Below, one piece after another: positions 1 to 9,900 of a stretch of 16,211 nucleotides of DNA. Numbering within the stretch: the first letter of the stretch is position 1; every line of letters begins with the position of its first letter. The DNA is from Chrysochromulina parva (lineage: Eukaryota > Haptophyta > Prymnesiales > Chrysochromulinaceae): contig PJAB01001223.1 in assembly GCA_002887195.1 (NCBI GenBank), forward strand, positions 1-16,211. Direction: 5' to 3'. The position numbers were made by a program, and so were the translations under genes. Under the pieces are notes generated by a model, which worked only from the letters and a program-made list of their open reading frames with translations, ran no database searches and had not been told where the DNA came from.

Positions 1-117
1 TCGGCACCCACCTGCATGCAATTAGGGGGCAATCAGCATGACCGGAGCATGCTCGGCACCCACCTGCATGCAATTAGGGGGCAATCAGCATGACCGGAGC
101 ATGCTCGGCACCCACCT
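1..117 (-). repeat. 52-bp tandem repeat at an intron start (donor side of exon 4)
   Basis: Two full 52-bp copies (1-52, 53-104) and a partial third (105-117) abut the end of exon 4. On the minus strand each copy starts GTGGGTGCCGAGCATG and ends with the box CTGATTGCCCCCTAATT followed by GCATGCAG. The first GTGGGT acts as donor after LVLQ. By analogy with the neighbouring gene, the last copy outside the window should be the true start of exon 5, encoding V-G-A-E-H, which would suit the helicase C motif region. That continuation is an inference. Confidence 0.75.
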
Positions 118-700
118 GCAACACCAGATGCTTGCCGTAGCAGCGCACCTCGGGGAATTCGACCTCGCGCCCAGATTCGACCTCGCGCCCACCGGCGTGA
201 TGCGCGCGCGGCGGGCAGCGCTCGCACCGCCAGTACTGCACACGCCGCGTCCGGAATTTGGTCAGCTCGGAGTGACGGTACTTGCCCCAGAACTGTGCGA
301 CTGCATCGTCGCCGAAGCGCAGGTACAGAAAGTGCCCTAGCTGGTCGAGCATGCGCCGGCTCTCCGCATAGACGGCGACGCGCACCGGCCGGCCGTCGTA
401 ACTGCCGTGGTCACCGCCAGTGCCCGAGGGGCATCGCCCCTGCTTGAGTGCATGCACCGCTTCCCGCTCAATTCGTCGAAGAGAGGCAATCGCCTCGATA
501 ATATGCGCCGCTTTGGTATGGGTTTGGGCTTGGTGGTGACAATGGGGTTTCGTTAACAATTGGGGTTGGGCTTGGTGGGGAACGACGCTGCCGCTGCCGC
601 CGCTGCCGCCGCTGCCGCCGCCGTTGCTGCCGCCGTTGCTGCCGCTGCTGCTGCTGCTGCTGCCAACGGCAGCATTGTTGCTGTTGCTGCCACTGCCGCC

Positions 701-731
<31 letters not shown>

Positions 732-3557
732 CCGCCATCGGCGTCGTCTGCAAAGGCGACGCGGCGCGATGAAGACGGCAGCGCGGGCGGCGCCACCTTG
801 GCTGCGGCCCGCGCCTCTTCCCTCCGCTGCAGCTCGTATGCGTGAGCGAGAGCCCGCGCCTCGGCCTCTCGTAATGTCTCGCACCACTGCAAGTCGATCA
901 TCAGAGGTCATCAGAGGTCGTCAGCGGTCATCAGAGGTCATCAGAGGTCATCAGTGGTCATCAGTGGTCATCAGAGGTCATCAGTAGTCATCAGTGGTCA
1001 TCAGTAGTCATCACCTGCAAGTCAAACCCGGGCTGCACGTAAGCGAACGCGTCGAGTGGGTGGGCCTGCGTGAGCACGCGCCGCTCGCCGTGGCTGCACA
1101 CGACGTCGTCGCAGCGAGGGCACTTGAGGTATTCGAGCTCGGGGAGGGCCTCAGCGCATACGGGGCACGCGCATAGCTCGCGAACACCCTCGGCGTGACG
1201 GGCGCCTCCCCGAAGAGAGGGGAAGGCGTCGTGACGGGCGGCCTGCTCCCCGCCCTCCTCCGCAGCTGCGCTGCTTGCTGCACTCGCCGAGTCAACACAC
1301 TCGGGGCAGCATAGGTGCCCGCACATGGGCATCACAAGCTGGAGCAGCAATGGCAGGCCACACTTATCGCAGGGCGTCGCGTCACCCGACTGGGCAGCCG
1401 TCATGAAGGCGCACGCCCGCTCGACGACCCGCGAGGGAGCCCGATATCGCTCACTGAGCCACGCGCAGCACTCTCGAAAGTAGTGAGGCGAGAGGGTAGC
1501 GAGCTGCTTGCCACCGCCGTTACTCGCCAGCCGTACATTCTCAACAGCCTTGCGCGCCGATTTGAGGTTGTTGTGATGGAGCAGCGAGACGTCCGCGCCA
1601 GCGCCCGTCACGGCGCCTTGCAGGCCGGTGAGCACGAGGTTCGCCTGGAAGAAGGCCACGAGCGAATTGTACGCGAGACGTTCCGCGGCAGAGCACTCGA
1701 GGAACCGTGTCGAGCGGATGGGGTGGGGCACTGCGATCTTGCGCTTGAGATTGCGCACCATGATCGGCGCCAGGAAGGCAAGCGCCGCGTCCTCCGCGCC
1801 CTCGGCGTGGGCGAGCAGCCGGCGCGCCACGCCTTTCCACAGGCTGTGCCTCGGGTGGCGCAGGAAGCCTAGCAGCCCACCCAGGGTCGCACAACCGTCT
1901 GCATCGCTCGTCTCCTTCGCCGGCGTGCCACTCATCACCCAGCGCCTCTCGACTGAGAGCTCTTGCAGGAGCACCTAGAGAGGGGTCAGGCAAATGGCAG
2001 TGGCAGTTCGTGGGAATCAGCGGCAATCAGATGGCAATCAGATGGCAATCAGATGGCAATCAGATGGCAATCAGATGGCAATCAGATGGCCATGAGTGGT
2101 GATCAGCGGCAATTCGTGGTCATCAAGAGGCCATCAAGAGGCGATCATGAGGCGATCATGAGTACCTTGGTGTGAGTGATCGCGCCGCCACCCAGTGAGC
2201 AATCACCGAGATCACAGTGAGTAATCACAGAGAGTAATCACGGTGAGTAATCACCTCACCTTGGTGTGAGTGATCGCGCCGCCACCCAGTGAGTGGCCCT
2301 CGTCGCAGATCAGGCGCACCCACGCCACCTCGCAGAGCACCGACGGCCGGCCATCGCCCCTGTGCGCGTGCCGGTGCTCCTGGGAGAGTCGCTCGGAAGA
2401 GGTCACCACCACAGCCGCAGCCGCAAGCTCTGATGCCGAGTACAGATCACGCAGCTCCGCGGGCCCGTGATCGTCGACGATCACGGGGCCGCCAAGAGCC
2501 CCCGTGTGCACGTGCCACTCGAGCTGCTCACGCCAGTGCGGTACCAGCGGCCGCGGCACCACCAGCAGTGTTGCGCACGAGCGTAGCGGTCCGCCGACAG
2601 AAGAACCAGCTGACCGGCTCTTGCTATCTCTCCCTTGGATACCTAATTTGGATCCCTTGCCTGATTTGGATCCCTTGGGACCATGCGACTCAAGGACCGT
2701 CTCCAGCACGTCCTGCAGCTCCTTGGCGACCGAGGCGAGCTCGGCCGCCGCGGCGGGCCCGTGTGGGTGCGAGTGGCTGGCCACGTGGCTTGACCAGTAC
2801 GTCAGCGCCGCTTGTGGAACTGCGCGGACAGCCTCGTCGAAGGCCGAGCGCGAGGGGAAGGCGCCGATGGCTGTATCGCTCTTGAGCGCGGCAAAGTCGG
2901 GCGGCGGCGAGGGCACGAGGGCGAGATAGCCATCGAGCTCGGCCGCCGCCTGCGCACCCGAGCTGCCAAAGAGAGCAAATCCTCTCGAGATCTCCGAGAT
3001 AGCCCTCGAGATCTCCGTCATCAGCTCTGATTGCCTCCCTCATCAGCAAATCCTCTCGGGCATCGCGTGCGCACGTCCTTGAGAATGGCGTACGCGAGCT
3101 CGCGCTTGAACGGAAGGGCGAGCGAGGCCCACTCCTCGTCCGCCGCCTCGGCGCGAGCCTGCGCCACGTTGGCCGGCGCGCGCGATCGCAGCCCTGCCGT
3201 CTTGCAGAGGAGCGAGAGGATGGTCACCGTCTTGCCGGTGCCGGGCTCGTCTGCCAAGATGCCGCCGCGTTGACAGCTCGCCTCAGCGGCCATCATAAAG
3301 GCAAGCGAAGCTCGCTGGTGCGGAAACAGCGTGAGGCGTAAGCCGATGTAGGAGCATGCGGCGAGGGCGCGTAGTGAGGAGCAAGTCGAGCCGAGTGCCG
3401 CGAGATCTTGACCGAGCAAGCGCGCCACGATGAATTCGAGCACATCGTGGTCAAGGGTGGCGCCCGTCGGAGTGGTCCAACCGACGCGCTGCGTGGGTAC
3501 TGGGCGATCGATGTCGCCGAGGCGCTCGAAGAGTGCGGCCAGGCGACCCGATGACAT
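116..3557 (-). CDS. F-box / SNF2-family ATPase / RING protein, 3' end outside window
   Basis: Four exons, 3557-3075, 2949-2260, 1974-1015 and 886-116, join in frame to 968 codons; the C-terminus lies beyond the left edge. An in-frame TAG at 3602-3600 precedes the chosen ATG. Domains seen: F-box-like helix pair (about 35-66), SNF2 Q-region FPHQRASLAF (78-87), Walker A DEPGTGKT (103-110), motif Ia LLVVPRPLVPHW, Walker B variant DEGH (377-380), motif III MSGTP (405-409), Cys/His zinc-binding region (593-684: CDKC, MCGHLCCPEC, CPVC, CPRC), a Gly/Ser/Asn-rich linker, then the start of the second helicase lobe. The order matches the plant F-box/SNF2 protein family (Arabidopsis At3g54460). By family, a nuclear ATPase that may also recruit ubiquitin ligase parts; that role is inferred. 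The exon 1/2 junction is least certain: the reading frame shifts there and a 14-nt direct repeat (2974-2987, 3045-3058) lies inside the proposed intron. Confidence 0.8.
585..738. repeat. Trinucleotide repeat coding a Gly/Ser/Asn linker
   Basis: GCC/GCT/GTT triplets on the plus strand read as Gly, Ser and Asn codons in exon 4 of the minus-strand helicase gene. It lies between the RING region and the second helicase lobe and is probably a length-variable disordered linker. All frames are open here on both strands, so the alanine- and leucine-rich ORFs over it are artefacts. Confidence 0.85.
887..1014 (-). repeat. Helicase intron 3: 10-bp tandem array
   Basis: The intron is almost wholly eleven copies of a decamer, TGATGACCTC / TGATGACCAC on the transcribed strand. 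It starts GTGATGACTAC after F-D-L-Q and ends GACTTGCAG before W-C-E-T. The last bases copy the end of the upstream exon (GACTTGCAG at both junctions). Each unit has a CTGAT branch-point-like core, and the 10-nt period puts TGA in all three frames. Confidence 0.85.
1975..2259 (-). other. Helicase intron 2 with 11-bp array and copied exon end
   Basis: The donor GTGAGG follows H-T-K and the acceptor CTCTCTAG precedes V-L-L-Q-E-L. Six copies of an 11-mer (plus strand GGCAATCAGAT) fill 2022-2087. A 35-nt segment at 2259-2293, spanning the exon end and donor, is repeated without mismatch at 2165-2199 inside the intron, where it is followed by GTACTC, a second potential donor. Confidence 0.8.
2950..3074 (-). 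other. Helicase intron 1 (less certain) with an antisense acceptor box
   Basis: The proposed donor is GTGCGCACGCG and the acceptor GGTGCGCAG, phase 0 on both sides. The start of the intron resembles the sequence around the acceptor (GTGCGCA, then GCG and CCGAG). The plus strand at 3025-3046 reads TCTGATTGCCTCCCTCATCAG without its first base, i.e. the acceptor box used by the plus-strand gene, here antisense to its host. An alternative is deletion of exactly one 71-nt repeat period, which would need a non-GT donor. Confidence 0.5.
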
Positions 3558-3940
3558 CCAAGCCACACAAGGAGAACAATGCAGTGAAGGGAGTCGACTC
3601 TAAACATTGGCTGTGAAGAGCAAACTTGCGAAACATGCAGAAAGCGAACGAAAACAATCGATGTCGGATCCTCGCACGGAACATCTCTAGTACCGGTACC
3701 GGGTATCTGGTTGCAGCAGCATCGATCTGACGACACGACGTCGACGACAGCAGGCAATTTTGTCACTTGCGAGCACACATGTCTATAGACCCGCGTCGAC
3801 AGCGAGACTTTCCGTTCTCGGTGGTTGGAAGACGATGTAACGTTAACGAGACTTTCCGCTTTTGGATTTGCTCGCTCATCACGCCTCCTGCAGCAGGACG
3901 TCCAAGAGGCCGGCACCCACAGAGAGGTCGGCGGCCTTCC
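3558..3940. promoter_or_regulatory. Divergent intergenic region between helicase and ROCO-ART genes
   Basis: About 380 bp separates two head-to-head start codons, so it should hold both promoters and 5' UTRs. No clear TATA box is visible. The 12-mer CGAGACTTTCCG occurs twice in direct orientation (3803-3814 and 3847-3858). The palindromic stretch CCGGTACCGG is at about 3694-3703. Base composition is more even than in the coding exons, which is one reason the ROCO start was set at 3941 rather than at the in-frame ATG at 3779. Confidence 0.55.
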
Positions 3941-6900
3941 ATGCCTCCGCGCGCTACCAGCGCCACCACGCCACGCCGCCGCCGCGGGCCCTCGCCACCC
4001 TCATCCGCACGCCGGCCGGCTGGCGGCGGTGGTCGTGGTGGCGCGGCAGGCCGAGGTGGAGCTGCAGGCCGCGGCAGCGGCTCCACCTCAGGTGCACGGA
4101 CGGCTGCTGCCCCGGAACGCATGGAGGCACTGGTGCGCGAGTTCGTCGAGCTTTGCGACCGACCGGAGCCGCGTGCGGAGGTGGCGCGCCGTGTCCGTGA
4201 GGCGCCACGTGAGCGCAGGCTCGATCTGCTCGGGATGGCGCTCATGGGGCTGCCCGCAGGCCTGGGCAAGCAGCTGCCGATGCTCTCGGCGCTGCTTGTC
4301 AACACGAACTCGATCAGGACGCTGCCCGACAGCGTGGGCGAGCTGCGCGCGCTCGAGAGGCTCAATGCTCGCTTCAACGTGCTCGGCGCGCTGCCGGCAA
4401 CGATCGGGCTCCTCGGACAGCTTCTGAGCCTCGACGTGAGAAGACACGTCGAGCTGCCACTGACGGCTACTGATGGCCACTGATGGCCACTGATTGATCA
4501 CCACTGATCGCCACTGACCGCCACTGATCGCCACTGAACCCCACCGACGTCCCTGATGGCCTTGCATGCAGGTGAGCAACAACGAGCTCGTCGAGCTGCC
4601 CGAGGCACTCGGCCAGCTGCCGCTGCTGCACACGCTGGACGTGCATGAGAATCAGTTGACGAGTCTGCCTGCGAGTCTGATCCAGCTGCGCAAGCTGAGT
4701 CTCCTGGACGCGCACCGGAATCGACTTGGCGCGCTGCCGGAGCGGCTCGGCGAGCTTCCCGCGCTCACGTCGCTCGACATCTCGACCAATCTCCTTCGTG
4801 AGCTGCCTCTTGATTGCCTCTTGATTGCCTCTTTGATTGCCTCTTGATTTCCTATTGATTTCCTCTTGATCGCCTCTTGATCGCCTCTTGATGTATCTTG
4901 ATTGTATCTTGATTGCATATTGATTGCCTCTTGATCGCCTCTTGATTATCTTGATTGCCATTGTCCCCCCACTAATGGCCGTATCGCTCCGTGACTTGAC
5001 TTGACTTGACTTGACTTGAGTTGTTTTGACTTGTTTTGACTTGACTTGACTTGAGTTGACTTGAGTTGAGTTGTTTTGACTTGTTTTGACTTGACTTGTT
5101 TTGACTTGACTTGACTTGACGTGACGTGACTATGGATTCGCTCGATGAGGACGACTATGCACTGTTTGCGTTGCATGCAGGTGAGTTGCCCGACTCGATA
5201 GGCCACCTGAAGACGCTGATTACGTTCGACGTGCATGCCAACCAGCTGGTCGCACTCTGCGACTCGATTGGGCAGCTCGCATGCCTACAGAAGCTGCATG
5301 CGTCGGCGAATCGTCTGGTGAGCCTGCCCTCGATTGCGGGTATGGTCTCCTTGCGCCATCTGGACATTTCCGAGAACGTTCTGGCGGAGCTGCCCACCGT
5401 GACGAACGAGACGGCGCTGTCGTTACGCGAGCTGCTGTGGAAGGGCAACCCGCTCCAGCGCCCGCCCGTCTCGGTCGCCAACCAGGTGAGCGACGAGCTC
5501 GAGGCCGCTTGATGGCCTCTGATTGCCTCCCTACTTTGATTGATTGCCTCCCTCATCAGGGACTCGAGGCCGTGCGTCGCTACGTTGACGAACTCTTTGA
5601 TTGCCTCCCTACTTAGATTGATTGCCTCCCTCATCAGGGACTCGAGGCCGTGCGTCGCTACTTTGACGAACTCGAGCGCGCGGGAGCTACAATCTCGTGG
5701 TCCGCGCGGCTTGTGCTGCTCGGCGACGGGATGGCGGGCAAGACGAGCTTGCAGCGCGGCCTGTTCTATGGCACTCCGAAGCCCACGCACGTCGATGCGC
5801 GTACGATCCAGGTGCGATCTCCCTTGATTGCCTTTGATCGTACTTGATTGCCAGCCCACTTGATCGTACTTGATTGCCAGCCCACGAATGAGCTTCGTCG
5901 CGTCGACTCGCGTGCGATCCAGCTCGACATCACGACGCTCACGCTGCGTGCCGCCTTTGGGGGCGCCCGACACGGCGGCGGTGGAGGAAAGGCGAGCGCG
6001 GAGGGCGCCCGACACGGCGCCTTCGGAGGGACGAGCGCCTTCGGAGGGACGAGCGTGGAACGCGAGAAGGTCGGCGCCCAACTCGGCGCCAAGGGCGGGG
6101 GCGGGCGCAGCGGTGACGGCGTGGGCGGCGGCAGTAGTGCCAACAAAGGCGTCAGCAGCCACGCAGTCGGCAGCAATGGCGCCAGCAATGGCGCCAGCCA
6201 TGGCGGTTACAATGGCACCGGCCACGGCGTTGGCACCAGCCACGGCGTCAGCGGCACCAGCGGGCAGGCCGCTGACGACGCTCGCGACGTCACCTTGTCA
6301 GTGTGGGATTTGGGAGGACAGATCGCCTATGCCGCCGCGCAGCAGCCTTACATTGTGCCTGGGTCTCTGTACATCTTGGCGGTGGCGGCGCCGCGCGCCT
6401 CGGTGATTTGTGATGGACGCTCGCTTCTGATGGCCCCTGATGGCCACTGATGACCACTGAGTGCTTCTGAGCGCCGCGATGAGTTGTGATGGATGCTCGC
6501 GTTTGACTGTTGGTGGCCTTTGATGGCCACTGAGTGCTTCTGAGCGCCTCGATGAGTTGTGATGGATGCTCGCGTTTGACTGCTGTTGGTGGCCTTTGAT
6601 GGCTACTGAGTGCCCCTGAGTGCTTCTGGTGGCAGGACGCTCACTACCCTGACGTCCTCGGCCGATGGCTCGACTACTTGCAAAGCAGCGCACCCGGTGC
6701 CGTCGTGCTCCCGGTGCTCACGCAGTGCGATAAGCTCCTACCGAAGGCGGTCTCGCCACTGGAGGTGCACCATTTGGAGCGCGTGGTCGAGGAGCAGGCG
6801 TCGTGGGTGCGCCGTGCCATCTACTGGCATCAGGTGATTGCGGCTGATGGCGGCTGATGGCGGCTGATGGCGACTGATGGCTATGCGTGCAATTAGGGAG

Positions 6901-9900
6901 GCGGATTTGCATGCAGAATCATCAGGCGATGGCGACTGATGGCGATGCGTGCCTATGATTGGCCTGGCGTCGCGGGTGCGGCATGCCACCGTACCCTGAT
7001 CCCGATTGATTGCCTCGCATGCAGGTGCGCCAGCCAGCGGGCGCCGTGCGGCTGCGCATACGACCTCGCGTCGCGTGCGTCTCGTCAGTGGCGGGCGGTG
7101 AGAAGACCCTCGAAGCCCTCCGATCTCAGCTCGAGGAGATTTGCTCGTCGTCGCCGCCGCTGCTGCTCTCCATCGGTCAGACTATCCCACGCAGCTGGTC
7201 CTATGCGGGCTCCATGCTCCGGGCACTCCGTGATGGACGAGATCCGCTCGCGACGGCGCGCCACGTGGCCGAGCTCCTTGACGGTGCCCGGGACGGCGCG
7301 GCGGGTGGCACGAACGGTCGCCACCGGCCACCGCCGGCTGTCTGCGAGGCACGCGCCCGGCCGTACATGACGTGCGTGCTCCCTGATGGCCATGATTGCT
7401 CAATCTGGCTACACTGAGTGCCACTGTGAGCCACTGAGTGCCGCGGAGTGCCACTGATTGCTTTCAGGTACGCGGAGGCTCTTCAGTGCTGGCTCACGGC
7501 CGTGGCGCCGCCGCTGCGCGTCCCTCCAGACTCGCGTGTGCTCGCGGACGTGCTGCAGCTGCTGATTAATCAGGGTGAGTCTCTTCGCGAGCTGTGTACT
7601 CCTCTTCTTGCACTGATGACCTGATTGCAATGATGGCTTCCTCAATCAGGAGAGCTCTTCGCGAGCTGCGGTCTCATCTTCTTGCATCCGGATTACGTGA
7701 CCCAGCTACTCAAGCCGCTCGTCGACCATCGGGTAAGCCATGACTGCTACTGATGGCTGTTGATTGCGATGGATCGGCACTGATGAATGCCACCATTGCA
7801 TGAATGCCAGTCGCGAGTGGGCGATCCCGCGCCTAATTGCATGCTGATTGCCTCCCTAATTACATGCAGGTGAGCCGCGAGTGGGCAATCCCCCGCCTAA
7901 TTGCATGCTGATTGCCTCCCTAATTAATTGCATGCAGGTGAGCCGCGAGTGGGCGATCCCGCGCGCATACGAGCACACGGGCGAGCTGTTCGAGGAGTCA
8001 CCGGGCGTTCGGCTGCTGCTGCACGCGACCGCGGTGCTCGTTGGCTCGGGGGAGTTACGGGAGGAGCTGCTGCCCATGCTGTGGGAAGATGTGGGGCTCC
8101 ATGCGGACGACTACGGCGATGTGCGCTTGATTGAATTTGAGTGTGAGTGTAAATATGAATGTGAATGTGAATGCTTTGGGGCTCCATGCGAACGACTTCG
8201 GCGATGTGCGCTTGAGAGTGATTGCGATTCATTGCAACTGATGGATGGCACTCATTACGTCCTAATGAGACCCCCAGGTGCTACTGATGTTGAGCGAGAG
8301 TGCATACTGATTGCCTCCCTAATTGCATGCAGGTGCTCCTCATGTTGAGCGAGAGTGGCGTTCTCTTCCTCTCCGAGTTCACGCCGCTCGGCCGGCGCTG
8401 GGTGATGCCCCTGCGCTCGCCCGAACGTCGGCCTCTCGAGCTCCTCTTGAATGGCATGCTGATTGCCCCCCTAATTGCATGCAGGTGATGCCCATGCGCT
8501 TGCCCGAACGTCGGCCGACCTCCGTAGACACTTCGTGGGCCGCCGCCCGACACGGCGCGCAGGTGAGCGTCTCAGCGGACGTGTGCTTGAATGCCACCGT
8601 TGGCGTTTCACAACTCTGGTTGCCACCCTGAGATTGGCTCCCTTGATTGCGACTGATTGCGCTGCGTGCGCCCTCCCTTGATTGGCACTGATTGCGCTGC
8701 GTGCGCCCTCCCTTGATTGCGACTGATTGCGCTGCGTGTGGCCTCCCTTGATTGGCACTGATGGCGCGTCCCGCCCGGCACGGCGCGCGCAGGTGAGCCT
8801 CGTATACGCGCTCGGCCGTATAGCGCCGCCCGGTTTGACGGAACGCTTGATGGCGTCCTGTTTCGGGCTCGGCGTGTACCATCAATTCTGGCGCAAGGGG
8901 GCGTTGATCCAGGCGCGCGTGACGGATGTCGCCGAGCGTGAGCGCCATGTTGCTGCTGCTGCTGCCGACGACGCCGCCGCCGAGGACGACGACGACGACG
9001 ACGACGACGACGGCCTCGGGACGACTCAGCCCGGGACGACGCGTCTGCCCGGGACGACGCTTCTGCTGATTGAGCTTGAGAGCACTGAGGCCGTGGCCCA
9101 CGCGTACAGCCATACGGCGGGAGCTCCGGTGTGGACTTTGGGCTTGACGAACCCCGAGCCGCTTGGTGTGAACGAGGCCGACATGCACGGCGCGCCGCCG
9201 GCGCACGTGACGGCGGCGCCCGAGCACACGCTTGCATGCACGCTGCGCGGGCCGGCGGAGGCCATCGAGGAGTTGTGTGAGCTGCTCGCGCAGGTGGCCT
9301 CGGAGCCGCTGACGAAACCTCGGAGTGCCTCTGACGAAACCTCGGAGTGCCTCTGATGAATCCTCTGAGTGCCTCTGACGACACCTCGGAGTGCCTCTGA
9401 CAAAACCCCGGAGTGCCTCTGACGAAACTGTTGAGTGCCTCTGACGACACCTCGGAGTGCCTCCCTCCTCAGGTGCGCGCCCGTGCCGACCAGCTGCTAA
9501 GCGACTTCCCCGGATTGCATGCGGAGGCGCGCGTGCTCGGCGTCGGTTATGACGGGCTTCGTCCCGCCGACGCTGTTTCGTCACGCCCGCGCCTGTCGCT
9601 CGCCTTGCCACGTACAGCGGCGGTGCGCCCGCCGGCTCACGACAGCGCTTCATGGACGAACCAAATTAGGCAGGCCGAGCGGTTCGTCGGCCAATTGCGC
9701 TTCGGCAAGCCCATCGAGGCTGCGCAGCGGGTGCACCGGCTGGTAGGACTGGAGGCGGAGGCGCTCGCAATGCATGCAGCGGCGGGTGAGAGAGCCATCG
9801 TTGCGGAATTTGCGGCATTTGCGGCCTGCGGCGCACCCAGCCGTGATGCGCTCGGGTGGACGGATCTCGATTGGCTCGAGTACGTGAGCCATCAGTCCGC

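Noticed and set aside
553..845. Alanine-, leucine- or proline-rich open frames on both strands
   Set aside because: They are other-frame readings of the GCC/GCT triplet repeat in helicase exon 4.
900..1012. Possible CRISPR array
   Set aside because: Direct 10-bp units without spacers, inside an intron of a eukaryotic gene.
1315..1978. Plus-strand open frames across the helicase exon 3
   Set aside because: Antisense shadows of the GC-rich SNF2/RING exon; no domain and the minus strand has clear motifs.
7881..8348. Continuous reading of exon 10 into C-E-C-E-C-K-Y-E-C-E-C residues
   Set aside because: The Cys/Glu part is a GTGAATGTGAATG intron repeat after donor GTGCGC; the COR frame resumes exactly at 8333.
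8379..9653. Long 424-residue minus-strand open frame opposite the ROCO-ART gene
   Set aside because: Antisense to well-supported COR exons; its Arg-rich and repeated S-E-A-L-R-G-F content comes from the intron arrays.
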